NCBI GenBank assembly: GCA_937892545.1
Contig: CALAFO010000004.1
Location: forward strand, 4,453-68,452
DNA length: 64,000 nt
Direction: 5' to 3'
Origin: Scatosoma sp002474405
GTDB lineage: Bacteria > Bacillota > Clostridia > Christensenellales > Borkfalkiaceae
Shown: in pieces, positions 1 to 7,719 of the stretch
Layout of the letters: each line of letters starts with the position of its first letter
How positions within the stretch are numbered: the first letter of the stretch is position 1
The notes under the pieces: generated by a model
The model's database searches: none
What the model saw: the letters and a program-made list of their open reading frames with translations, nothing else
What the model was told of the DNA's origin: nothing
Program-made: the position numbers and the translations under genes

Positions 1-442
1 TAATCGGCATTTCGTGCAAACCGAAGTATTTATTGAGTTGGTCGTAAGTGGAAGTCGTTCCCGCGCGGCGAGCAACAACGACAGCCGCCGCAGGCTTTAA
101 ATAAAAGGCTTTGTTCTGATTGCCGCAGAATTCGCTGTAAAAAAGTCTGTCCATAAACGCCGTCATCGAGCCGCTTGCCGCCGCATAATGCACGGGCGTA
201 CCGAAGATAAATCCGTCGGCTTCGAGCGCCTTTTCGCGGCACTCGTTCACGCTGTCGTCAAACACGCATTTGCCGATTTTGGCGCACGTTTTGCAAGCGA
301 TACAGCCGGATAACGCGCGGTTTCCTATCCAGAAAATTTCAGTTTCGATACCGTTTTTGTTGAGCGTTGCCGCCACTTCTTCGAGCGCTCTGTTTGTCGA
401 ACCGTTTTTATGCGGACTTCCGTTTACAAGCAATACTTTCAT
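1..442 (-). CDS. NAD(P)H-dependent FMN reductase / flavodoxin-fold oxidoreductase (C-terminus off the window)
   Basis: Reading leftward from the ATG at 442, the protein starts MKVLLVNGSPHKNGSTNRAL, the phosphate-binding loop of the NADPH-dependent FMN reductase / iron-sulfur flavoprotein family (GSP-x-x-x-GST). A cysteine set (CIACKTCAKIGKC) follows at about residues 47-59, then GTPVHYAAASGSMTAFMDRL, the usual FMN-contact segment. The reading frame stays open to base 1, so about 147 residues are seen and the end is missing. It is the last gene of a leftward run of flavin and redox genes, 33 bases after the flavin reductase. The cysteines resemble those of iron-sulfur flavoproteins, but whether a cluster is bound cannot be told. 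Confidence 0.85.
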   Translation of the reverse strand, partial: MKVLLVNGSPHKNGSTNRALEEVAATLNKNGIETEIFWIGNRALSGCIACKTCAKIGKCVFDDSVNECREKALEADGFIFGTPVHYAAASGSMTAFMDRLFYSEFCGNQNKAFYLKPAAAVVVARRAGTTSTYDQLNKYFGLHEMPI

Positions 443-475
443 AATCTCACCTCGTAATAATTATTTTTATGACAA

Positions 476-1033
476 TTATTTTTTCAGAGCCGCGCCGTCG
501 TGAAACGCCGCGCCGACTTTTTCGCCGAGGGCATAATATCCGTAACGAGACGGGTCGTAAGAAATAGGATGGAATTTTTCAAGATTGACTTTGCCGTCGT
601 CGTCCAAAATGCTTTCGTCAGCAACCACGTTAACGATTTTTCCGAGATACTTGCCTCCGTCTATAATTTTGATAAGCTCACATTCGAGAGCAAGCGGCAA
701 TTCATTTACAACGGGAGCTTTGACATGTTCGCTTTTATGCGTGGTAAAACCCGCTTTGCCGATTTTATCGGGTTCGTTCTTTGCCGAAACTATTCCGACG
801 TAATCACAAGCAACGACCGTTTCTTTCGTCCCCGGGGCAACTGTAAACGCTTTATTCAGCATTATGTTATCGGTTGTTTTATGCGACGATAAGTCGATTA
901 TAATTTCGTCGCTACCGACGATACCTCCCCAAGCGGCGTTCATTAAATTGGCTTTTCCGTTTTCGTCGTAAGTGCCTATCATCATTACGGGTTGCGGAAA
1001 TAAATAAGGTTTCACACCTAAATCTTTTTTCAT
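476..1033 (-). CDS. Flavin reductase family protein (FMN-binding split barrel)
   Basis: This 185-residue protein has the flavin reductase-like split-barrel pattern: an N-terminal P-Q-P-V-M-M-I-G-T strand, N-L-M-N-A-A-W-G-G (FMN phosphate region), then a central H-K-S-E-H and a C-terminal S-Y-D-P-S-R-Y-G-Y-Y motif typical of the short clostridial members. Such proteins bind FMN and pass electrons from NAD(P)H or a partner; the substrate is not predictable. The start at 1033 is preceded by AGGAG at good spacing. It lies 15 bases after the esterase gene and just before a flavodoxin-fold reductase, so the two flavoproteins are probably made together. Confidence 0.85.
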   Translation of the reverse strand: MKKDLGVKPYLFPQPVMMIGTYDENGKANLMNAAWGGIVGSDEIIIDLSSHKTTDNIMLNKAFTVAPGTKETVVACDYVGIVSAKNEPDKIGKAGFTTHKSEHVKAPVVNELPLALECELIKIIDGGKYLGKIVNVVADESILDDDGKVNLEKFHPISYDPSRYGYYALGEKVGAAFHDGAALKK

Positions 1034-1048
1034 AAATAAAATCTCCTG

Positions 1049-2071
1049 TCAGTTATTTTCAAATATTTTCGTTAAGAAGGAATTGAACAAAGGAATCCAG
1101 TCGCAATTTTGATTGCCTGCGCCGAACCCGTGTCCGATATTTTGGAATATATGGCTTTCGACTTCAACCCCGGCTTGCCTTACGGCTTCTACGTTCTGAT
1201 TGAACTGAGAATAAAACGGATCTCTTGTGCCGTATGCGTAAAACGAAGGCGGGAGATTACCGCGTTTCAACGTTTCCACGTTGTTGTTCGATACTGATAA
1301 TCTGCCGTAAAAAGAGTAGATATGTCCGATTGCCTGCGCTTTTGCCGAAACGTAATCGAGTTCGTCGTCGACGTAAGAAGAGTCGATTTCCGAGGGGCGA
1401 TTATAGCCGTTGTTGTTTAAAACAAGTTCGCCCGACAGAATTCCTCCCGCCGAGAATCCGACGACGGCAATGTCGTTTTCGTCTATTTTGTACGCAGCGG
1501 CGTTTTTCCGCACAAAACGGACGGCTCTTGCAAGGTCGAGCGCGGCAACCTGTTGCGAATAGGGGCTTAACCTGTAACTTACCACAAAGCATTGATAACC
1601 GAGTGCGGAAAGCCTTTCGGCAACGGAATATCCTTCGGGTTGCATACTGCGGAACTGAAACGCTCCGCCGGGGCTTATCAGCACCGCGCCTTTGATTTGT
1701 CCTTGCGCGGGATAAGTTTCGATAAACGGGATAAAATCGTCGTCGTCGCGACTTTGGCGTTGATAACTTTCATTGTACGCAGGTACTTTTCCGCTTTCCC
1801 ATAAAACTACCGTCTGTTTTTTATCGGGTGTGGGAACGGCGATATTTGCCGCGGGAGTGTTCTCGTCGGGAGCGTTTTCCGCGTCGTCGGGCGGCGGCAT
1901 ATAACCGCCGTCATCTGAACCGTTATCGCCGATTGACGCGTCGTCCGAAATATTTCCGTTACTTTGGCTTCCTGAAGAAGCGTCGTTGCCACCGGAGAAA
2001 CAGGCCGCCAGCCCCAAACATATACACAAGCACAGAATAGCGGATATCAAACGAAGAATATATTGTTTCAT
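1049..2071 (-). CDS. Lipoprotein alpha/beta hydrolase (esterase/lipase-like)
   Basis: The 340-residue product begins with a signal peptide ending in a lipobox (L-A-A-C, Cys24), so it should be anchored to the outer face of the membrane. Residues 25-80 are a low-complexity Ser/Asp/Pro-rich linker. The hydrolase domain carries the oxyanion motif SPGGAF (133-138), the nucleophile elbow GFSAGG (Ser207), a GTRDPFY segment likely to hold the acid and an IGHGFG segment near the C-terminus with the catalytic His. This matches BD-FAE/acetylxylan-esterase-like hydrolases; substrate unknown. RBS GAGG lies 5 bases before the ATG. It is 16 bases downstream of the flavodoxin-LRR lipoprotein gene. Confidence 0.85.
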   Translation of the reverse strand: MKQYILRLISAILCLCICLGLAACFSGGNDASSGSQSNGNISDDASIGDNGSDDGGYMPPPDDAENAPDENTPAANIAVPTPDKKQTVVLWESGKVPAYNESYQRQSRDDDDFIPFIETYPAQGQIKGAVLISPGGAFQFRSMQPEGYSVAERLSALGYQCFVVSYRLSPYSQQVAALDLARAVRFVRKNAAAYKIDENDIAVVGFSAGGILSGELVLNNNGYNRPSEIDSSYVDDELDYVSAKAQAIGHIYSFYGRLSVSNNNVETLKRGNLPPSFYAYGTRDPFYSQFNQNVEAVRQAGVEVESHIFQNIGHGFGAGNQNCDWIPLFNSFLTKIFENN

Positions 2072-2087
2072 ATCAACCTCTTTGTTT

Positions 2088-3956
2088 TTAAGCGGCTAAG
2101 TTCAAGCCGTTTACCCAGGTTTCTACGGTAGATTTGCTTGCGCCCGAAGAAAACCTCTGTCCGCCGAGCCAGTTACCCGTCTTTGTCATATCGTAAAGAA
2201 GTTCTCCGCTTTGCCCCATACCGCTGCTTGATGAAGTTGCGAACGGAATTACCGTTTTACCCGAAAAATCGTTGTTTTTAACGAAGTTGTTCACGGGCCA
2301 TGCGGCGATTCCCCACCAAATGGGATAACCGATAAATACGACGTCGTATTCCGTAAAGCCCACGGGCGTTACTTTTTCGAGCGGAATATCCCGGAGCGAT
2401 TCGTCGTTATGTTCGCGGACGACTCTGCTGTTTGAGTTCGTCCAGTTAAGGTCTGCGCTCGTGTAAGGCGTAACGGGAACGAGTTCAAAGAGCGTTCCGC
2501 CCGTCGTTTCCGCGATATATCCCGCAACCCTTTCGGTGTTGCCGCTACCCGAAAAGTACACGACGAGAATTTTTGCGGCTTCGCCTTTAAATTTAACTTC
2601 TGTATCCGTCTTTCCGTAATTCCACATTCTGCCTTTTTCGATTGCGTTCCACTGTTCTTCCGTTCCTCCGAAATTGATAACGGTAACCGAACTGTCGGCG
2701 ATAAAATAATTGCCGATTGCGGTAACGCTTGCGGGAATGTAGATTTCGGTAATCGCGCTTCTTCTGAACGCCGCCTGCGCAATCGAAGTAACGCTTTCGG
2801 GAACGTTCGCGCTCTGTCCGCCGCGGATAAGGGTATTTGTCGCCGTTTCGATTAGGTGTCCGTTTTCGCTACGGTATACGGCGTTTGCCTCGGCTACGGT
2901 GAAATTTATCGCTCCGTCGTTATTGAACGCGCTGTCGCCTATATCAGTAACGCCCGACGGAATGTAAATCGCTTTTAAAGAGGAATTACCCGAAAAGGCG
3001 TTTCTGCCGATTGTTGTAAGTTGGCTGTTTTGCCCGATAGTTACGGTCGTCATTTCGTCGCGATTATAAAACGCGTTGAGAGCGATCATCGTTACGGAAT
3101 CGGGTATAGTAACCGACAAAATATCTTCGTTATGCCTTGAATAAGCGAATGCGCTTTCTCCGATTTCCGTTACGGGCAAACCGTTATATTCCGCGGGGAT
3201 AATTATGTTTTCAACGTTTTCGTTTTCTCCCGTTACGGTGTAACCGTCGTCGTTTCTCTCGTAAGTAAGGCTTGCGGTCGCTTCCGTAGGCGTATCGGGT
3301 ACGTCGGGTGTATCGGGTATGTCGGGCGTATCGGGCTGACTCAAATTAAGGGAAGCAATCCACGATTTTATGCCGTTTTCGTCGCTTCTGGAAAAACGTT
3401 TCCCTTCAACGACGTTCGCGCCGATTGCGTTGGAACGGATATCCGCCGTACTTCCCGAAATAGGACTGCTTGCCGCGGTGCAGAACGTGTAAATGGTTTT
3501 TCCGCTTAAATCGTAGAAATTAAGGAAAGATAAAACGGGCATCGGTGCCGTTCCCCACCAGATGGGGAAGCCTACGAAAATGGTATCGTAACCCGCGATA
3601 ACGTCTTTCGGAAGATAAGTTTTCAGTTCCGGGCGGGCGTTGGCGTCCTTTTCGTCTTTCGCCACTTCCGTAGTCGGCGTGTAAGCGTCGGGGTAAGGCT
3701 CTTTGCGTTCGATTTCAAAAATGTCCGCGCCCGTTTCCGACTGAATAAGTTTCGCTACCGATTCCGTCGTGTTTGTTTTTGAAAAATACACAACGAGCGT
3801 TTTGCTTGTCCGGGTAAACGTATCGTCAATATTTACTTCGCTTTCTTCGGGCGGAGTAACGCTTGAAGACGGCGAATTGTTTCCGCCTTTATTTCCGCAG
3901 GCGGAAAGAGAAATAATCATAATGAGTCCGAGCAGTATCGCTAAAAATCTTTTCAC
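2088..3956 (-). CDS. Lipoprotein with two flavodoxin domains flanking BspA-type leucine-rich repeats
   Basis: A 622-residue lipoprotein (lipobox L-S-A-C, Cys20) starting with GTG at 3956, eight bases after AGGAGG. Residues about 53-205 form a flavodoxin domain with FMN loop YFSKTNTTESVA and the strand FVGFPIWWG. A linker with repeated P-D-T-P-D-[IV] units follows (207-225), then BspA/LRR_5 repeats (about 228-455; repeats such as IPDSVTMIALNAF and IPASVTAIGNYF, plus an E-E-Q-W-N-A-I segment). A second flavodoxin domain (about 461-622) has YFSGSGNTERVA and FIGYPIWWG. Flavodoxins usually act in the cytoplasm; here both seem to be exported on a lipoprotein, perhaps for extracytoplasmic electron transfer (inference). 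Genes for an esterase and flavin reductases follow. Confidence 0.85.
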   Translation of the reverse strand: MKRFLAILLGLIMIISLSACGNKGGNNSPSSSVTPPEESEVNIDDTFTRTSKTLVVYFSKTNTTESVAKLIQSETGADIFEIERKEPYPDAYTPTTEVAKDEKDANARPELKTYLPKDVIAGYDTIFVGFPIWWGTAPMPVLSFLNFYDLSGKTIYTFCTAASSPISGSTADIRSNAIGANVVEGKRFSRSDENGIKSWIASLNLSQPDTPDIPDTPDVPDTPTEATASLTYERNDDGYTVTGENENVENIIIPAEYNGLPVTEIGESAFAYSRHNEDILSVTIPDSVTMIALNAFYNRDEMTTVTIGQNSQLTTIGRNAFSGNSSLKAIYIPSGVTDIGDSAFNNDGAINFTVAEANAVYRSENGHLIETATNTLIRGGQSANVPESVTSIAQAAFRRSAITEIYIPASVTAIGNYFIADSSVTVINFGGTEEQWNAIEKGRMWNYGKTDTEVKFKGEAAKILVVYFSGSGNTERVAGYIAETTGGTLFELVPVTPYTSADLNWTNSNSRVVREHNDESLRDIPLEKVTPVGFTEYDVVFIGYPIWWGIAAWPVNNFVKNNDFSGKTVIPFATSSSSGMGQSGELLYDMTKTGNWLGGQRFSSGASKSTVETWVNGLNLAA

Positions 3957-3992
3957 GGTTTTATCCTCCTATTGTTTCTTCTTTATTATAAT

Positions 3993-4880
3993 TTACCAGT
4001 TTTTCTTTTCCTTTTTATGGTCGTTGTTATGCTTGCGCTGTTCTACCATCTGTGCAAACCATTCGACCATTTTGGGATCGTAGTGCGAAAAGAAAGAACT
4101 CTGTTTTTTATCGAGAGTGGCTATTTTTGCCATATCTTCCTTGGATAATTCAAAGTCGAAAATATCGAAATTCTGTTCCATTCTCTCGATATGCGTGGAC
4201 TTCGGAATGGCTACTACGTTTCTTTGCATATCCCAACGCAAAATTACCTGTGCCGCGGTCTTGCCGTACTTTTTGCCGATTTCCACAAGCAAAGGCTCTT
4301 CAAACATTCCACCTCTGCCTTCGCCGAACGGCGCCCACGCTTCGTGCTGAACCCCGTATTTTTCCATCCATTCGTGCGCTTCGATCTGCTGATTGTGCGG
4401 GTGGGTTTCCACCTGATTTACCATAGGTTTGATACGCGCGAAACTGCAGATATCGACGAGCCTGTCGGGATAGAAGTTGCTCACGCCGATTGCCTTAATG
4501 ACGCCTTCCGCGTACAAATCTTCAAGCGCGCGCCACGCTCCGTAATAGTCCGAGAACGGCTGATGCAACAAAACGAGGTCGATATAGTTGGTTTTGAGTT
4601 TGCGCATAGATTCGAGTACCGATTTTCTCGTTTCGTCGTATCCGTAATATTCCACCCAAACCTTCGTCGTAAGAAAAATCTGTTCGCGGGGAATACCCGA
4701 TTTTGCGATTGCGTTTCCCACTTCTTCCTCGTTGAAGTAACTCTGCGCCGTGTCGATATGGCGATAGCCTACTTTCAAAGCGTCGAGAACGCAACGTTCG
4801 CATTCTTCCTTGTCTACCTGATAAACCCCGTATCCGAGCTTAGGCATTTTCACGCCGTTCGATAAAGTAACGTATTGCAT
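3993..4880 (-). CDS. Aldo/keto reductase
   Basis: The 295-residue product has the full aldo/keto reductase tetrad: Asp43 and Tyr48 in GYRHIDTAQSYF, Lys73 in LTTKVW and His106 in LVLLHQPF. The later GVSNF and the IPKST segment for NADPH binding are also present. The start is taken at 4880 (MQYVTLSNGV); the frame is open for another 39 codons upstream, but this residue matches the family N-terminus and GGAGG lies upstream, 15 bases away, which is long. The enzyme reduces aldehydes or ketones with NAD(P)H in the cytoplasm. It is the first gene of the leftward redox cluster, directly downstream of the LysR gene, which may control it. Confidence 0.9.
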   Translation of the reverse strand: MQYVTLSNGVKMPKLGYGVYQVDKEECERCVLDALKVGYRHIDTAQSYFNEEEVGNAIAKSGIPREQIFLTTKVWVEYYGYDETRKSVLESMRKLKTNYIDLVLLHQPFSDYYGAWRALEDLYAEGVIKAIGVSNFYPDRLVDICSFARIKPMVNQVETHPHNQQIEAHEWMEKYGVQHEAWAPFGEGRGGMFEEPLLVEIGKKYGKTAAQVILRWDMQRNVVAIPKSTHIERMEQNFDIFDFELSKEDMAKIATLDKKQSSFFSHYDPKMVEWFAQMVEQRKHNNDHKKEKKNW

Positions 4881-4920
4881 AATGTTTTTTGAAAACCTCC
4901 GTTTCTTGTTTTGTGTCTTT

Positions 4921-4929
4921 ATTATATCA
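4921..4929 (-). promoter_or_regulatory. Extended -10 promoter for the aldo/keto reductase cluster
   Basis: On the minus strand the sequence reads TGATATAAT, an extended -10 element 41 bases before the reductase start. No good -35 is seen at 17 bases. It sits between the LysR terminator and the first gene of the redox cluster. Confidence 0.5.
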
Positions 4930-4987
4930 CCGCTTTTCGGAAAAGGGAAGCGCAAAAAAGTTTTTCGTTTCAACCAAAAGTTAAAAC

Positions 4988-5017
4988 AAAAGCGCAACCG
5001 TAAAAAGTTGCGCTTTT
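4988..5017 (-). terminator. Rho-independent terminator after the LysR gene
   Basis: An 11-base perfect stem (AAAAGCGCAAC / GTTGCGCTTTT) with an 8-base loop lies 23 bases past the LysR stop codon. The A/T ends of the stem give a U-run on either strand. Confidence 0.8.
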
Positions 5018-5039
5018 ATCTTGATTTTTATTGTTTTTG

Positions 5040-5930
5040 TCATTTGTTTACGATAGATTCTACCGCTTTTATAAATTGCCGGACGTGTTTTGACGGTTCT
5101 AACGAATACATAATTCCGTAAGGCACGGTAATGCTCGTTTTGGACGGTACGATTTTTAAGAGAGGGTGAACGTTTTCCCAACCGCTTATCGCGATAATGG
5201 GAATATTTTGCTTTACCGCTTCGTTGAACGCCGCAAGGTTGAAAAAGTTGAATTCCGTAACTTTAACGCCCGCGTTTTCGCAAGATACGCGCAACTCGTC
5301 GATGTATTTGTTCCAGCCTTTTCTTATAAACATTGCGCCAGTTTGTTTTAAATCTTCGGGCGAAATACTCCGTTTCGAGGCAAGCGGACTTGTTAAAGGA
5401 ACGGCAAACGACACCTTTTTATCTTCGAGATGAACGGTCTGAAATCCCCGTTCTTCCTTGAAATCGTCGTCATAAATACCCGCAACCACATCAATCTGCA
5501 TACCTAAATTCGATAAAATTTCCCGCGCGTTTTCGGGCGTGTTTTCAAACGGAATAAGTTCGACTTTCAAATTCGGCGCGATATACTGAATTTCCGCCCA
5601 GATATCAAGAATGAATTTCGCGGGCGTCATAAGCGACGTACCTATGCGGATAGAACGTTGATTTTCCTTTCGGTCGATTTCTCTTGCTTTATCTTCCGCG
5701 CGCGTGGCGTAATCCACGAGATATTTCGCGTCGCTAAGTACGCTTTGCCCCGCGTCGGTAAGTTGCAGCCCGTGATTCGTGCGCTTAAAAAGCGTAACGC
5801 CGAGCCGTTCTTCCAAAGAATCTATCTGCTTCATTACGGCGGTGGGCGAAATAAACATCGTTTCCGCGGTTTTTGAAAAACTGCCGTTTTTCGCCACGGC
5901 TATGAACGTTAAAAGTTGCGGACTTATCAT
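5040..5930 (-). CDS. LysR-family transcriptional regulator
   Basis: A 296-residue protein with the LysR N-terminal winged helix (residues 1-60: LLTFIAVAKNGSFSKTAETM ... LEERLGVTLFKRTNHGLQLT) and a C-terminal substrate-binding-like effector domain from about residue 90. The helix recognition part is SPTAVMKQIDSLE. Such proteins bind a small effector and control neighbouring genes and themselves. It is transcribed in the same direction as the aldo/keto reductase cluster but has its own promoter and terminator, so it is not simply the first gene of that operon. The effector is unknown. Confidence 0.92.
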   Translation of the reverse strand: MISPQLLTFIAVAKNGSFSKTAETMFISPTAVMKQIDSLEERLGVTLFKRTNHGLQLTDAGQSVLSDAKYLVDYATRAEDKAREIDRKENQRSIRIGTSLMTPAKFILDIWAEIQYIAPNLKVELIPFENTPENAREILSNLGMQIDVVAGIYDDDFKEERGFQTVHLEDKKVSFAVPLTSPLASKRSISPEDLKQTGAMFIRKGWNKYIDELRVSCENAGVKVTEFNFFNLAAFNEAVKQNIPIIAISGWENVHPLLKIVPSKTSITVPYGIMYSLEPSKHVRQFIKAVESIVNK

Positions 5931-5958
5931 ATCGTTCCTCCCTCTGTATTAACTTTTT

Positions 5959-5996
5959 GTTGTCAACATTATACCATACGCAACAAAAAAATGCAA
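5959..5996 (-). promoter_or_regulatory. Promoter and possible operator of the LysR gene
   Basis: Minus strand: -35 TTGCAT (5991-5996), 17-base spacer, -10 TATAAT (5968-5973). A small palindrome GTTGTCAAC (5959-5967) sits directly downstream of the -10 and could be an autoregulatory site; that part is inference. Confidence 0.75.
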
Positions 5997-6039
5997 CCAG
6001 GGACGATATGTACCGATAGATTTTTCGGAAAATTATAGT

Positions 6040-6073
6040 AAAAGGGCGGGGAAAGCAAAAACTTTCGCCCGCC
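6040..6073 (-). terminator. Terminator at the end of the oligopeptide transporter operon
   Basis: Minus strand: an 11-bp stem GGCGGG(C)GAAAG / CTTTCCCCGCC with one bulged base, then CTTTTACT. It lies 14 bases past the stop of the DUF3899 gene, the last gene of the opp operon. Confidence 0.65.
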
Positions 6074-6086
6074 GCAATAAATTTTA

Positions 6087-6482
6087 TTAGTTGTTGTAAT
6101 AAGGTATTAAAAGCAAAATAGAAACGGCGATAAACCCCGCGCCTATTATAAAGAGAAAGAACGTTCCGTGTTTTTTACTCTTTTTGGCTTGTTTATATTC
6201 GTAAAAATCTTTATATTTTCTTTTGGTTACGTCTTTGCGGAATGCCGAAAATATAAGCAAAACGCCGTAGGAAAGCATATCGAACGCTCCGCCGTCCGCC
6301 AAAACGACCAGAAGCCCCGCGCATGCGAGAATAACCCCCGCCACAAAAAAAGCGTTGCAAAATATTTTTATTAAAACGGCAGTTTCTTTCACGACGAATA
6401 CGCCTTGTATAAGCGCGGCGAAAAAAGTCAGCAAAAGCCCGATAAATATCGTTATTCCGTATGAAAGCGCGGTTTTCTTCAT
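6087..6482 (-). CDS. DUF3899-type small membrane protein
   Basis: A 131-residue protein with an N-terminal pair of membrane helices (about 8-28 and 38-62), a basic cytoplasmic stretch (FRKDVTKRKYKDFYEYKQAKKSKK, here about 81-104) and a third helix at 108-127. This order, including the K-Y-K-D-F-Y-E-Y-K segment, matches the DUF3899 family from memory. Function unknown. It begins 4 bases after the oppF-like gene and is the last member of that operon; its link to peptide transport is not established. Confidence 0.7.
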   Translation of the reverse strand: MKKTALSYGITIFIGLLLTFFAALIQGVFVVKETAVLIKIFCNAFFVAGVILACAGLLVVLADGGAFDMLSYGVLLIFSAFRKDVTKRKYKDFYEYKQAKKSKKHGTFFLFIIGAGFIAVSILLLIPYYNN

Positions 6483-6486
6483 TGTT

Positions 6487-7719
6487 TCACTCCTTTAATT
6501 GTTCCGTATAACGGGCAAATTCTTCTTCGTTGCAATAGACGAAATGATCTTTTGCCACCTCGCGCATAGCGGGTTTATCCGTGGCGTAATTATGCTCGGC
6601 AAGCGGATTGTATACGATACGTTTGCGTAATTTTTCGTAAGCGGGATCGGGAAGAGGAATTGCCGATAAAAGCGATTTCGTATACGGGTGCAGCGGGTGA
6701 GCAAACAACTCGTCGGAACTTGCAAGTTCCACTAATTTTCCGAAATACATAACGCCTATGCGGTCGGAAAAATATTTAACGACGGACAAATCGTGCGCGA
6801 TAAACAAAATGGTAAGCGAAAGCCGCTTTCGCAGATTGTTTAAAAGATTGATCACTTGCGCCTGAATGGAAACGTCGAGCGCGGAAATGGGTTCGTCTGC
6901 AATGATGAGTTCGGGGTTTAATATGATCGCGCGGGCGATTCCGATACGCTGCCGCTGCCCGCCCGAAAATTCGTGCGGATACCTTCCCGCGTGTTCGGGA
7001 CGAAGCCCTACGAGGTCGAGAACTCGATACACTTCTTCGTCGATATATTTTTTGTCTTTAATTCCTCGGATGACAAGACCTTCGGCAATAATTTCTCGTA
7101 CCGTCATGCGCGGGTCGAGCGAGGCGATCGGATCCTGAAAAATCATCTGAATATCGTTCATGATACTCGTCTTTTTTGCAAGGCGGATTTTTTCATTTTC
7201 CTCTTTTAAAAGCGAAGCCCGCTTTTCCTCGTCCGCAGTTTCAGCAAGTTTTTTTTCGTATTCGTCCCGAATTTCTTTCACGCGGGCTTTAACGTAATTT
7301 TTGTCGAAGTTTTTCTTATCGTATTCGGCGGCGCGGATATTTTCCGTTTGCTCCCTTATAACCGCTCTGTATTTTTCTTCGGCTTCCGCTTTGAGTTTAT
7401 CGGCGTTTTGGTCTTTTTCCGCATCTTTTACGGCTTTTTTATATTGCTCTTTGGCTGTTTTCACTTCTTCGCGGTAAGATTCCGTTCCTGCGGCAATTCG
7501 GACGCCTTTGAAATAAATATTGCCCGAAGTTATGTCGTAAAGCCTTATAATCGAACGCCCCGTCGTTGTTTTTCCGCAACCGCTTTCGCCGACAAGCCCG
7601 AAAACTTCGCCTTTGTTTATTTCGAAGCTTACGTCGTCCATGGCTTTGAGCGTTGTTTTACCCGTTCCGAAATATTGACATAAATGTTCTACTTTAAGTA
7701 GCGGCGTTTTCTCTTTCAT
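6487..7719 (-). CDS. oppF: Oligopeptide ABC transporter ATP-binding protein (OppF-like) with a ~110-residue helical insertion
   Basis: The 410-residue product has all nucleotide-binding motifs: Walker A GESGCGKT (44-51), Q-loop MIFQDP (192-197), signature FSGGQRQR (251-258), Walker B LIIADEP (271-277) and switch His309. The C-terminal HPYT segment and the zone after it fit the OppF/DppF subfamily. Between the strand after Walker A and the Q-loop there is an extra block (about 78-187) rich in Lys, Glu and Ala, likely a coiled-coil hairpin. Typical OppF is about 320 residues, so the excess equals this block. RBS AAGGAGG lies inside the end of oppD and the genes overlap by 26 bases. It should drive peptide import together with OppD. 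Confidence 0.92.
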   Translation of the reverse strand: MKEKTPLLKVEHLCQYFGTGKTTLKAMDDVSFEINKGEVFGLVGESGCGKTTTGRSIIRLYDITSGNIYFKGVRIAAGTESYREEVKTAKEQYKKAVKDAEKDQNADKLKAEAEEKYRAVIREQTENIRAAEYDKKNFDKNYVKARVKEIRDEYEKKLAETADEEKRASLLKEENEKIRLAKKTSIMNDIQMIFQDPIASLDPRMTVREIIAEGLVIRGIKDKKYIDEEVYRVLDLVGLRPEHAGRYPHEFSGGQRQRIGIARAIILNPELIIADEPISALDVSIQAQVINLLNNLRKRLSLTILFIAHDLSVVKYFSDRIGVMYFGKLVELASSDELFAHPLHPYTKSLLSAIPLPDPAYEKLRKRIVYNPLAEHNYATDKPAMREVAKDHFVYCNEEEFARYTEQLKE

